A stretch of DNA of 64,000 nucleotides from Verrucomicrobiaceae bacterium (GCA_019694165.1 JAIBCL010000021.1:1-64000); one strand, 5' to 3'. Positions 41,062 through 49,270 are shown, counted from the stretch's first letter. The notes: generated by a model from the letters alone, not told the origin. Numbers and translations: made by a program.

Positions 41062-41158
41062 AATGATCGAGGGAACGGACGTTGCAGGACGATGAGAAAG
41101 AGTGACAAGACGGAGAGGACCGGAGAAAAATATGGGAGATCAACAGCACGACAGACAA

Positions 41159-41194
41159 CCCTCCCGTCCGCCATCGGAATGGCGCACGGAGGGG
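41159..41194 (-). promoter_or_regulatory. Leader hairpin upstream of the giant PATR gene
   Basis: About 100-135 bp upstream of ATG 41061 the plus strand reads CCCTCCCGTCCGCCAT, a 4-nt loop CGGA, then ATGGCGCACGGAGGGG. The arms pair over about 14 positions with one mismatch and a one-base slip. In the transcript of the giant gene this would be a strong 5'-UTR stem-loop. It could stabilise the very long mRNA or act as an attenuator. No T-run follows, so a plain terminator is less likely. Confidence 0.5.
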
Positions 41195-41234
41195 CTTGAA
41201 CTGGATCGTTTGCTTGGTGCTTGGAAATACAAAA

Positions 41235-41261
41235 AGACTATTTTTCGCATTTTGCTGTCAA
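41235..41261 (-). promoter_or_regulatory. Candidate sigma-70 promoter of the giant PATR gene
   Basis: On the minus strand a perfect TTGACA (-35) lies at 41256-41261. It is followed after 15 nt by TAGTCT (41235-41240), a weak -10 with three consensus matches. The surrounding 41225-41280 is clearly AT-richer than the flanks. A start near 41228 would give a leader of about 165 nt containing the hairpin at 41159-41194. The -35 is convincing; the -10 is not. Confidence 0.35.
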
Positions 41262-41930
41262 ACTGACATGTAAACACATTTGAACGACACTCGACAAGGC
41301 CAATTTCTAATTTTGATCACATTTTTGCGACAGCCTGCAAGGAATCAAAAAAGAGCTGATGCTCGTGTCGATTTTACCCGCAAAACCGGGACTTGTGTTC
41401 GCTGGTTTCCGAGCTTGTTGAGGATCGCTCTGGCCGCAATGGAAAGGGCGTCGGGAAACCTGTCGCCTGCGGACAAAAGGAGTTCAACCCCACCGTCGTC
41501 ACGTCTCGCACCAATGAGAATGGAATGAAACTTTCCTGTGTGAGTAATTCACATGTAAAGCCATTGTGCCAACCATGTATAATCCGCAATGTCGCTCACC
41601 CGAAATTCTAGAACTGTCGGGCATTTCCCCATACCAGACCGAACGGACCGGCGGTGCGCGCTTTGGCAAATTGGTGTGGTCACCCGAACCGCATGTGATT
41701 CATACAGGACAAGAATGCTGCCAGTGGACGGCAGGCCAAAAGAACTCCACGATGCACGATCTCTCCTCCATTTTCGACCATGCCCAACCGCCTTGCGCAA
41801 CGCCGACTCCACATTCGAAGTCACTCCTTCCGCGGAGTGAAAGCGACGGTTTCTCAGCCGGGGCCGGTGAGTGAAATGATACAAAGAGAGCCAGTCGCAC
41901 CCTGACTGGCGAGTTCGCGCCATCCTGCCC

Positions 41931-43523
41931 ATGCCGGACATCGTCCTTGCCACGCTCAACGCCAAGTACATTCACGCCTCGTTAGGACTTCGCTGCCTCA
42001 TGGCGAACCTCGGCGGGTTGCGTGAACGCGCGTGCATCGCCGAGTTCACCATCAATCAAGCTCCGGTTGAGATTGTCGAGGCCATCTTTGCACTCTCGCC
42101 ACACGTCGTGGGCTTCGGCGTTTACATCTGGAACGTGGAGCAGACGACCGCGGTCATCAGGTTGCTGAAACGACTCCGCCCCGGTCTGATCATCATCCTC
42201 GGCGGCCCGGAGGTGTCGCACGAACCGGAGGGCCAGGAGATTGTGGCGCTCGCGGATCATGTGATCACGGGGGAGGCGGATTTGAAATTCGCAGCGGTTT
42301 GTCGCGCCCTGCTAATTGATGAGTGCAAGACGACGAGTGACGAAGTTGCCGCGAGTGCGGAATCCCATTTGTCATTCACCACTGATCATTCGCCCCTACC
42401 AAAGGTGATCGCCTCGGACCTCCCCGCGCTAACCGACCTTGCCTCACCCTACGGTCTTTACACCGACGAAGACATCGCACATCGCGTGCTCTACGTCGAG
42501 GCCTCGCGCGGGTGTCCGTTCACCTGCGAGTTCTGCCTTTCGTCGCTCGACATCCCGTTGCGCGCCTTTCCGCTCGATGGCTTCCTCGCATCGATGCAGC
42601 GGCTGCTGGATCGCGGTGCGACCCAGTTCAAGTTCGTGGACCGCACGTTCAACCTGCATCTGCCGACGAGCATGAGCATACTGCGATTCTTCCTCGACCG
42701 CTGGCGCGAGGGGTTGTTTCTGCACTTCGAGATGGTGCCCGATCGTCTGCCTGAGCAATTGCGCGCGCTCATCCAGCAATTCCCTCCTGGCGCAGTGCAG
42801 TTCGAGATCGGCATCCAGACCTTCGACGAGCAGACCTCGGAAAACATCAGCCGCCGGCAAAACCTCACGAAACTGGAAGAAAACCTCCGCTTCCTCCGCG
42901 AGGAGACCGGCGTCCACATCCACGCGGATTTGATCGTCGGCCTGCCTGGCGAGAGCGTCGAGAGCTTTGGTCGCGGCTTTGACCGCCTCGTGAGGCTCGG
43001 CCCGCAGGAGATCCAGATCGGCATTCTCAAGCGGCTGCGCGGCACGCCCATCGCACGCCACGATGAGAGGCTTCGCATGGTCTATGCGCCGCAGCCGCCG
43101 TATGAAATCCTGTCCACACGCGACATCCCCTTCCCCGACATGCAGCGCATGAGACGGTTCGCTCGCTACTGGGATATTGTGGCGAACAGCGGCCACTTCA
43201 CCGCCACGCTGAAGCTGCTGTGGAGCAACAATGCCTCGCCCTTCACCGAGTTCCTCCGCCTAAGCGACTGGCTGCATGCGAAGCTCCAGCGCACGCATCA
43301 GATCGCGTTGCACGTCGTGGCGAAGGCGCTCTTCAATTTCCTCACGGAGGAGCACCGCCTGGATGCCGCCGTCGTCGCGGAAACACTAGCATCCGACTGG
43401 CACCGCACGCCCAGCCGAGAGGCGCTCAAACTGAGAGGCATTCAGACAACGCGCGGTGTCGAAAACTCGGTGCCGGGCAGCCCGGCTGCGAGGCGTCAAT
43501 CGCGGCATCGGCGAGGTCCGTAA
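41931..43523 (+). CDS. B12-binding-domain radical SAM protein (DUF4080-like)
   Basis: 530 residues. Residues 1-125 look like a Rossmann-type cobalamin-binding domain (VGFGVYIWNVEQT near 60-72, IIILGGPEVSHEPE near 87-100). The radical SAM core follows with the cluster motif C195-x3-C199-x2-C202 (GCPFTCEFC). Later core segments such as QFEIGIQTFDEQT and HIHADLIVGLPGE are typical of cobalamin-dependent radical SAM enzymes. The C-terminal ~150 residues match the layout of the DUF4080 group, ending in an Arg-rich tail. Such enzymes reductively cleave S-adenosylmethionine and often methylate unactivated carbons; the substrate here is unknown. The gene stands alone, with no B12 riboswitch recognised upstream. 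Confidence 0.85.
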   Translation: MPDIVLATLNAKYIHASLGLRCLMANLGGLRERACIAEFTINQAPVEIVEAIFALSPHVVGFGVYIWNVEQTTAVIRLLKRLRPGLIIILGGPEVSHEPEGQEIVALADHVITGEADLKFAAVCRALLIDECKTTSDEVAASAESHLSFTTDHSPLPKVIASDLPALTDLASPYGLYTDEDIAHRVLYVEASRGCPFTCEFCLSSLDIPLRAFPLDGFLASMQRLLDRGATQFKFVDRTFNLHLPTSMSILRFFLDRWREGLFLHFEMVPDRLPEQLRALIQQFPPGAVQFEIGIQTFDEQTSENISRRQNLTKLEENLRFLREETGVHIHADLIVGLPGESVESFGRGFDRLVRLGPQEIQIGILKRLRGTPIARHDERLRMVYAPQPPYEILSTRDIPFPDMQRMRRFARYWDIVANSGHFTATLKLLWSNNASPFTEFLRLSDWLHAKLQRTHQIALHVVAKALFNFLTEEHRLDAAVVAETLASDWHRTPSREALKLRGIQTTRGVENSVPGSPAARRQSRHRRGP

Positions 43524-43669
43524 CGGCCCCACCCACCAAAGGCGGACACATTTCGTCCCTTTAAGTCTTGCAGTGGCTCGGAAGCAGGCCTCACGAGGTC
43601 ACTTGTTGCCGGCACATGTGAAGCTCACGGTCCAGAGGAGGAGTGCTCCGCGCTTCGGCAAGTACTCAG

Positions 43670-43734
43670 CAGTAAATTTAATATAAATTATCTTTTTTAT
43701 TGTAAATAATATATTTTGTCATAGTTTCCACATC
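43670..43734 (+). promoter_or_regulatory. AT-rich promoter region of the pilus-like operon
   Basis: About 65 bp of almost pure A/T directly precede the first pilin-like gene, in sharp contrast to the GC-rich surroundings. Several -10-like hexamers (TATAAA near 43682, TATATT near 43711) and -35-like TTGTAA (43700) occur, but no single pair is clearly best. This is the only obvious promoter-like tract before the ten plus-strand genes at 43735-53508, so it probably drives the operon. Confidence 0.5.
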
Positions 43735-45348
43735 GTGCATTCTCATGTCTCCATCGCGAATCGTTCGTGGCTGTTGTCGCGCGCATCAGCCCGAGGTGCA
43801 TTCTCGCTTCTGGAACTGATCACCACCATCGCTGTGGTGGGTGTGCTCGCGGCTGTCGCGGTGCAATTCGCCGGTGATACACCAGTTGCTGTGAAAAACA
43901 CCAAATTGGAGTCGGATGTGGTCCAGTTGAATCAACTCGTGGGCTTGTACATCGCGGATGGCGGCAATTTCACCGGGGTCACCACTCCGCAAGCTGTTCT
44001 CGATCGCCTCAAAAAGGCCAGAACGGTGACCGATGCAAAACAGCATATCGGCATCGCCACCGGCAAGCTGGTGGACGTGCGGTTGAAGGCCAGAATGTCT
44101 TCGGGCACCCTTGGACGGGGAGCAAGGGGCAGAGCGGTCTGGAATGCGACGAAAAACCGCTTTGAGATCACGACGGGCACTGGAAGCGGAGCGGAGGAAT
44201 TCTATCTCGACGAGTCGCTGGCAGGCACGGATTTTGGTACCGAAACGCGAAGCTCGGGGGTTTACAAATTCAATTCCTCAGCCGCCTCGTCCACGTCCTC
44301 GCCCTCCGCCGGATGGATCTGGGGCAACGCTACGAGCAGCTTGATCACCACCAAGTCGCCATCGTATGTCAGCCCGGTCGGAACGGAAACCTATTTCAAT
44401 CCGACTGAACTCACGGGGGGATCAGGAAGTGGCTCGGGCAGCGGCAGTGGCTCAGGCAGCGGCAGTGGCAGCGGATCTGGCAGCGGCAGCGGTGGCGGCA
44501 CACCAACGACTTTGCCCACGCCCGTCATCACGCCGGCAGGGGGGACTTTTGCGAATGCGAGCTTTCCTTCCTCAGTGACAATCACCAGTAATGGCGCACC
44601 CGGTGGCGGACAGTCCCAGCTCCAATACCAAGTCAACGGTGGAGCCTGGGCCAGCTACACCGCTGCCGTGACGATCCAGTCTGCGGACGTCATCACGGCC
44701 AGGAACAAGTCTCTCAACGCCGTTGCCTACGCAGACAGCGCGACGGCTTCTGAAACCTATTACCAGCTGGTGTCTGACTTCACGGGTGGTGGCGTTGGCT
44801 CCTGGGGAAATGTCCAGGGCGGCAGCAATCTCGTGCAAGCCTCTTCGAACGGCGATCCGACCTCCACGCTCAGCCACGGCAACACCAAACTGGACCTGGG
44901 AGGGGGAAACTTCCTCGACGCCGGCGTCGAGAACGTGCTGACGTTCACGAAAACCGACTTCGCAGGAGCTGCGCCGAACACTTGGTTCCAGCTTGGCACC
45001 ATGACCATGTTGAACGGCACCACGTTCTACGACAGCGAGGCATCCGGTGCGACGCTGACCGTCAACCTGAATCTGACGAACCCCGCCTCGACCGGCGTGG
45101 TGCATGTGGACCTCGGTTTCACCAGCACGGAGAATGTGGGCACCGCCCTGGAGAACGCCGACATCGTCGAGCTCAAAAGCCCGGCCACGGATTTCTCCGT
45201 GCAGATTGGCGGCGTCACCTACCGCCTCGAACTCGCCTGGGCCACGCTCGATCCGGGCTCCGGGGTAGTGCAGGGCAACCAGTTCTTGATTTACGAAGGC
45301 GCCACCGCCCGGGCCGAACTCAGAGCCCGCTTTGCGCCCGACCATTGA
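43735..45348 (+). CDS. Multidomain type IV pilin-like protein with Gly-Ser linker and choice-of-anchor K-like domain
   Basis: 537 residues from GTG 43735; no ATG is available in frame nearby. The N-terminus carries a class III prepilin signal, RGA22|FSLLE with Glu at +5, then a hydrophobic helix (LITTIAVVGVLAAVAVQF). Residues 45-215 are a pilin-like globular part. An almost pure Gly-Ser linker spans about 228-254. Next is a chitobiase C-terminal-like beta-sandwich (about 258-345, PVITPAGGTFANASF). The last ~190 residues (SDFTGGGVGSWGNVQGG, ending in LRARF) resemble the choice-of-anchor K type seen in secreted proteins. It is probably the major or tip subunit of the appendage encoded downstream, with the beta-domains displayed as adhesive modules. 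The first gene of the operon, 24 bp before the ATPase. There is no Shine-Dalgarno sequence. Confidence 0.8.
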   Translation: MHSHVSIANRSWLLSRASARGAFSLLELITTIAVVGVLAAVAVQFAGDTPVAVKNTKLESDVVQLNQLVGLYIADGGNFTGVTTPQAVLDRLKKARTVTDAKQHIGIATGKLVDVRLKARMSSGTLGRGARGRAVWNATKNRFEITTGTGSGAEEFYLDESLAGTDFGTETRSSGVYKFNSSAASSTSSPSAGWIWGNATSSLITTKSPSYVSPVGTETYFNPTELTGGSGSGSGSGSGSGSGSGSGSGSGSGGGTPTTLPTPVITPAGGTFANASFPSSVTITSNGAPGGGQSQLQYQVNGGAWASYTAAVTIQSADVITARNKSLNAVAYADSATASETYYQLVSDFTGGGVGSWGNVQGGSNLVQASSNGDPTSTLSHGNTKLDLGGGNFLDAGVENVLTFTKTDFAGAAPNTWFQLGTMTMLNGTTFYDSEASGATLTVNLNLTNPASTGVVHVDLGFTSTENVGTALENADIVELKSPATDFSVQIGGVTYRLELAWATLDPGSGVVQGNQFLIYEGATARAELRARFAPDH

Positions 45349-45372
45349 TCCACACCCAAATACTCCCCCGAT

Positions 45373-46437
45373 ATGGACGACATCAACGAACGCAGCCAGC
45401 TTGGATACCGAATGCTTCACCTGTCGAAGGATTCGAGGGTGAGCGATTTCTACATCACCCCCTGGGAGCAGCTCACCTACCGGCGCAACGGCAAGCTCTA
45501 CTTCGACTCGTTCGTTTACCAGCCCGAGCGACCGATCGAATTCCAGCCGGGCTGCATCGACTATGCACTCAGCCTCGGCAACCGCCGCTACCGTGTGAAC
45601 CGGATGGTGACCCGCGGACGTCCGCGCTGGGTGATGCGTCTGCTGCCGGAGGAAATCCCGGACATCTCGAAGCTCATGGTCCCGCCCGCAGCGATCAAGG
45701 CGTTCCTTGAGGCCAAGAACGGCCTTTTCCTCGTGTGCGGAGCGACTGGCTCCGGCAAGTCAACCACCATCGCTTCGATGATCCTGGAGCGGGCCAAGCG
45801 CCGCCAGGAACACCTGCTCACCTTCGAGGATCCCATTGAATATCTTTATCCCCCGGGACTGCCTTCGCTCGTCTCTCAACGTGAGATCGGCTCTGACGAG
45901 CTGGACTTCGGCAAATCGCTGCGCGCTGCACTTCGTCAAGCTCCCGACGTGATCCTCGTGGGCGAAATTCGTGACGGCGAGACGGCGGAGATCGCCCTTC
46001 AAGCCGCCGAAACCGGCCACGTCGTGGTGGCCACGCTGCACACCTCCTCCGCAGCCCAGACTGTCCAGCGCTACTTGAAGCTCATTCCCAGCGAGCGCAT
46101 CGAAAACGCCACGCTCTCCTTCGCCGATGCCTTCCGCGGCATCCTCTGCCAGCGTCTTCTCTTCGACGAGTCGCGCGGCAAGCGCTTCCCGATCCATGAG
46201 CTGCTTCTGCCTTATGATTCGGTCTGCGGCATGGTGCGCCGCTCGGAGTTCAAGAATCTCGAGCAGGAACTCGAGGCCGGCTTCACCCGCGGCATGCAGA
46301 GCTTTGAACGCTCTCTGCAAAACCGCATCGCCGACGGCTGGAAGCCCACGAACACGCGCAAGACCGGCTTCCAGGAACATGAGGTGTATGACTTCCTTTC
46401 AAAAGAACAACTGACATCTGTATATGCTGTGGGATGA
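45373..46437 (+). CDS. PilT/GspE-family secretion or pilus ATPase (PilT-like)
   Basis: 354 residues, close to the length of PilT (about 345) and far shorter than PilB or GspE. Walker A is GATGSGKST (123-131), the Asp box is TFEDPIEY (150-157), Walker B is ILVGEIRD (194-201) and the His box is TGHVVVATLHT (214-224). An N-terminal PAS-like half (about 10-110) is present, as in PilT. These hexameric ATPases power pilus assembly or retraction from the cytoplasmic face of the platform protein. It is the only ATPase in this operon, so it either powers assembly here or works with a PilB encoded elsewhere. Its end overlaps the next gene by 14 bp, suggesting translational coupling. Confidence 0.92.
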   Translation: MDDINERSQLGYRMLHLSKDSRVSDFYITPWEQLTYRRNGKLYFDSFVYQPERPIEFQPGCIDYALSLGNRRYRVNRMVTRGRPRWVMRLLPEEIPDISKLMVPPAAIKAFLEAKNGLFLVCGATGSGKSTTIASMILERAKRRQEHLLTFEDPIEYLYPPGLPSLVSQREIGSDELDFGKSLRAALRQAPDVILVGEIRDGETAEIALQAAETGHVVVATLHTSSAAQTVQRYLKLIPSERIENATLSFADAFRGILCQRLLFDESRGKRFPIHELLLPYDSVCGMVRRSEFKNLEQELEAGFTRGMQSFERSLQNRIADGWKPTNTRKTGFQEHEVYDFLSKEQLTSVYAVG

Positions 46438-47293
46438 AATCAAAAGTGTGTTGAGTTTCGCCGCGTTCCGACCGGACGCGGATGATCCGGGTATTTCTTG
46501 GAGCAAGCGCTTCGAGAACAGGAAAACCCTGCTGCTGAACATCAGCCGCAATCAGACGAGCTGGCGCGGGTTGGACCGCAAGGGCAAGTTTGAAGAAGGC
46601 GGCATGCAGGAAGGCGAGTTCGCCGACATCGCGCCCCAGCGGGCCGAGGAATGGCGCGCCATGACCGACGGAGGATGGTGCTCCGTGTCGCTGAACAACC
46701 GCTTCATCATCAGCCTGGAAAACAACCTGATGCGTGGTGACAACTGCATGCATCTGCTGCGCACGAACCCCCGCGCGGTCCTCGGACCGAAGTACGACCG
46801 CGGAAAGCGCTACGCACTCTGCCACCACCCCGAGACAACGGCGAGCATGCTCCTGGCATGCGAGGAGGCCTTTGTGAAAGTGTCCGAGGACGTCCTGAAG
46901 ACCATTGGCATGCGCCCCGGCCGCATGTGCTGCGGCCTCTTTGCAATGATGGAGTACGCCATCCACAGCATCTACACCAGCCAGCCTGGAGCCACGCCCG
47001 CGAGCTTCGTCCTCGTCGCCGCGTGCGAGGGATCGGTGGCCGCCCTCGCCCAGCAGGACGGTCAGTGGAAGGACCTGCGCTGCCGCAGCGGCCTGGGCAT
47101 GGAGGCGGTGGAGACCGCGCTCCAAATCATCAGCCCTCTTGTGGCAAAGGCTCCCCCGGGCACTCCAGTGTACTTTATCAGCGACGGTCAGGACCAGAAG
47201 TTCCGCCAGGACCTCATGGCTCAGCTAGAGAAGGTCGGCGCCCGTGACCTCACCCAGGATGACCTGATGTGGCAGGTGATTGGCACCTGCTGA
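46424..47293 (+). CDS. Unrecognised protein in the PilM position of the pilus-like operon
   Basis: 289 residues, no signal peptide or clear membrane segment, so probably cytoplasmic. I do not recognise a family. It lies between the ATPase and a PilN-like gene, exactly where the actin-like PilM is in type IV pilus operons. The secondary-structure pattern (PASFVLVAACEGSVAAL and PVYFISDGQD, both strand-like, with helices between) is compatible with a diverged actin-like or GspL-type cytoplasmic domain, but the phosphate-binding signatures of PilM are not evident. Several Cys residues (MCCGLF, CMHLL, CRSG) are unusual for PilM. The start overlaps the ATPase end. Its role as the inner-membrane platform adaptor is inferred from position only. 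Confidence 0.7.
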   Translation: MLWDEIKSVLSFAAFRPDADDPGISWSKRFENRKTLLLNISRNQTSWRGLDRKGKFEEGGMQEGEFADIAPQRAEEWRAMTDGGWCSVSLNNRFIISLENNLMRGDNCMHLLRTNPRAVLGPKYDRGKRYALCHHPETTASMLLACEEAFVKVSEDVLKTIGMRPGRMCCGLFAMMEYAIHSIYTSQPGATPASFVLVAACEGSVAALAQQDGQWKDLRCRSGLGMEAVETALQIISPLVAKAPPGTPVYFISDGQDQKFRQDLMAQLEKVGARDLTQDDLMWQVIGTC

Positions 47294-47319
47294 AACCCTC
47301 TCCGCAACACCTCGCCACC

Positions 47320-47871
47320 ATGAGCAACTATCTCTGCCACGACTTCAAGACGCCGCGCACCGACACGTCGCGCCGCCTGCCAAACTCATTCCGCATTGTC
47401 CCAGTGATCTTCTACGTCGCCATGGTCGCCGGAGCCTACTTCATCACCATTGACGTCCTCGGCTACCGGGCGGCCAATCGTGACAAGGCCACCTTCAACC
47501 AGATCAAGGCGGATCACAACGCGGAGAAGGCAAAGTATGAAACACAAACCGGCTCGCTCACCGTTGAGACGGCGCGCGCCCAGGAAGTGGCCAAGTGGAT
47601 CGAGGGCACCCGCTCGCTGCAGCCCATCTGCGTGAAAATCAACCGCAGCATCAAGGCGGACGCCAGGCTCGGAGAACTGCTTGTGGAGCGGAATGAACAA
47701 CTGCCCAGCCAGTTCATCCTCTCAATGAAGCTCACCGGCGCCTCCGTCACCGATGTGCAGCAGATTCAGTCAAACATCGAGCAGTTGAACTACCGCGCCT
47801 ACAGCCCTCAGCAATCGAAGCAGGCCGACGTCATCGACTACCGGTCGAACCTCGTCTGGCAGCAGCGTTGA
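47320..47871 (+). CDS. PilN-like inner-membrane alignment protein
   Basis: 183 residues from ATG 47320. An upstream ATG at 47269 would overlap the previous gene and add 17 polar residues; I prefer 47320 because it follows the previous stop and has the CCACC-ATG context of other starts in this operon. A single transmembrane helix (about 26-48, VPVIFYVAMVAGAYFITIDVL) follows a short cytoplasmic tail. Next are a helical or coiled-coil stretch (about 50-95) and a small alpha/beta domain (LPSQFILSMKLTGAS). This is the architecture of PilN/GspL-C-type proteins. The conserved N-terminal INLLP motif by which PilN binds PilM is absent, in keeping with the divergent PilM-position protein. The assignment rests on architecture plus position. 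Confidence 0.65.
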   Translation: MSNYLCHDFKTPRTDTSRRLPNSFRIVPVIFYVAMVAGAYFITIDVLGYRAANRDKATFNQIKADHNAEKAKYETQTGSLTVETARAQEVAKWIEGTRSLQPICVKINRSIKADARLGELLVERNEQLPSQFILSMKLTGASVTDVQQIQSNIEQLNYRAYSPQQSKQADVIDYRSNLVWQQR

Positions 47872-47918
47872 ACCGCCCCGGAACCACAGCCAACCAAACC
47901 TTCAATCCGTCAACCACC

Positions 47919-48485
47919 ATGAATGGCAAACAACTAGCCTGTGTTCTTCTGATGATGCTCATCGGCCTGGTCACCTACGTCGGCCAGATCGTCCATAAGA
48001 AAGCCACCGCCAGCCGCAACGAAGCGAAAGCGGCCGAGGACGCCGCCAAGGCTGCGGAGGACGCGTGCCAGATCGCCAAGATCAAGACCCAGCGTATCGA
48101 CGTGGATTCCGCGGAGATCAGGCGCTTTCTTGAAGCATGGACGCCGAAAATCGACAGCTTCCAAACCGCCCAAGAAGTGGAGGACGCCGTCCAGTCGAGC
48201 ATCCGCGCGGCGAAACTCTACGTGGACTCCCAGAAGTTCGAGGGCAGGTCCCCGAAAGCCGGCTTGGTCGTCGCCAAGACCGTCAAGGCATCCATCATCG
48301 CTGAGGACGAGTACCCCAAGACAATGAACTGGCTTGGCGAACTGGAGAAGAAGCTGCCGCTGGCACGCATCTCCGTATGTAGAATCACCCCGGGCAAGGA
48401 AACCAAGAACATCCGCATGGAGATCTCCCTAGAGGTGCCCATCATCAATCTCAAGGCTGACCCGACCGAGAAGAAGAAGGCCTGA
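47919..48485 (+). CDS. PilO-like inner-membrane alignment protein
   Basis: 188 residues from ATG 47919. The ATG at 47868 overlaps the previous gene by 4 bp and is the alternative; it would put a polar 17-residue tail ahead of the membrane helix. One transmembrane helix (about 5-24, LACVLLMMLIGLVTYVGQIV) is followed by an Ala/Glu/Lys-rich coiled coil (about 28-52, EAKAAEDAAKAAEDA). A periplasmic domain with two similar alpha-beta halves follows, as expected for PilO-type ferredoxin-like folds. PilN and PilO are known to form a heterodimer linking the cytoplasmic machinery to PilP. No motif is decisive; the call depends on size, topology and gene order. Confidence 0.62.
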   Translation: MNGKQLACVLLMMLIGLVTYVGQIVHKKATASRNEAKAAEDAAKAAEDACQIAKIKTQRIDVDSAEIRRFLEAWTPKIDSFQTAQEVEDAVQSSIRAAKLYVDSQKFEGRSPKAGLVVAKTVKASIIAEDEYPKTMNWLGELEKKLPLARISVCRITPGKETKNIRMEISLEVPIINLKADPTEKKKA

Positions 48486-48522
48486 TGCCCTGCCAATCCG
48501 CCATCCCCAAGCGACACACGCC

Positions 48523-49266
48523 ATGAAAAAACTGCTGCTCATCATCTCATTGCTGCCCCTCTGTGCGCCGCTGCCCGGTCGCGCGGTGGAAGAAGAGGGC
48601 GACGACGAGACCAAGGACGGAAAGCCGAAGTACGCTCTAATTCTTCCCGAGGAGAAAGCGCCTGAACTTGTGAAGGCAAACGAACCCTGCCCATACGGCG
48701 GCCTCGTGGACGAGAAGGCCAAGGAAACGGCGTCCGGCGAGGAGGCAAAGGTCAGCGACATGCTGCGGTCCCTGCCTGTCGTCGGCAAATCGTCGCGCAA
48801 CTGCGTGCTGCTCGGCGATATCATCCTGCGCCGCGGCCAGATCGTGCCAGACATCATCCCAAATCAGACGGTGAAGCTCCGGGTCGAAGACATCACTCCG
48901 GACCACGTCCAGCTCACCTGGGTGGAGAAGAAGCCCACCGGCCTGACCCCCCGCACACTCACCATAGCCACTGATGTGTCTCCCGAAGTGAAGCAGCGCC
49001 TGCCAGGAAATCTCGGCGCGGCGTCGAAAGGTGGCGGAGCATCCGCCCCGGTTACCTCCTTCCGCCCCAGAGGCGGACCGGAAGACGGTGCCAAGGCGGC
49101 GCCACGCGCGCAGGCCGTGGCTGAGGAAACACCGCCTTCCGCCGCGTCGGAGCCAGCCAAGCCGGCGAGTGCCGGCAGCGGCCTGCTCAATCTGTTCTTC
49201 GGCAATCAGGTCAAGGAACCGGCCAAGTCCGGCCCGCAAAAAGCTGCGGCGGATGAACAGAAATAA
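48523..49266 (+). CDS. PilP/GspC-like periplasmic protein
   Basis: 247 residues with a cleavable signal peptide (MKKLLLIISLLPLCAPLPGRA, cut near residue 21). The Cys in LPLC does not make a good lipobox. Residues about 90-140 (CVLLGDIILRRGQIVPD, then VKLRVEDITPDHVQLTW) fit the beta-rich homology region shared by PilP and GspC, in which 'LGD...V..G..I......V..I....V.L' is typical. The rest is Pro/Ala/Gly-rich and probably disordered, ending Lys/Gln-rich. PilP and GspC connect the inner-membrane complex to the outer-membrane secretin, so a secretin should exist elsewhere in the genome. It follows the PilO-like gene by 37 bp. Confidence 0.65.
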   Translation: MKKLLLIISLLPLCAPLPGRAVEEEGDDETKDGKPKYALILPEEKAPELVKANEPCPYGGLVDEKAKETASGEEAKVSDMLRSLPVVGKSSRNCVLLGDIILRRGQIVPDIIPNQTVKLRVEDITPDHVQLTWVEKKPTGLTPRTLTIATDVSPEVKQRLPGNLGAASKGGGASAPVTSFRPRGGPEDGAKAAPRAQAVAEETPPSAASEPAKPASAGSGLLNLFFGNQVKEPAKSGPQKAAADEQK

Positions 49267-49270
49267 GGTC

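Larger units (their letters stand above)
41062..41930. other. Intergenic region between the giant PATR gene and the radical SAM gene
   Basis: About 870 bp separate the divergent starts. The left 220 bp hold the leader hairpin and candidate promoter of the giant gene. From about 41280 to 41889 I see no gene. The open frames there are short, overlap on both strands, and their translations have no recognisable domain or signal peptide. A 7-bp inverted repeat (GCCAGTC / GACTGGC, 41890-41896 and 41904-41910) sits about 20 nt before the radical SAM start. Confidence 0.6.

Noticed and set aside
41890-41910. Small hairpin before the radical SAM gene as a cobalamin riboswitch
   Set aside because: Only a 7-bp stem is present; the B12-box and multi-stem structure of a cobalamin riboswitch are not there.
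41549-41971. Minus-strand frame of 140 codons upstream of the radical SAM gene
   Set aside because: It overlaps the confident radical SAM start on the other strand, and its translation has no recognisable domain or signal.
44415-44500. Gly/Ser codon repeat as a possible CRISPR or satellite
   Set aside because: It is an in-frame (Gly-Ser)n linker with degenerate codons and no spacers. I saw no CRISPR array anywhere in the window.
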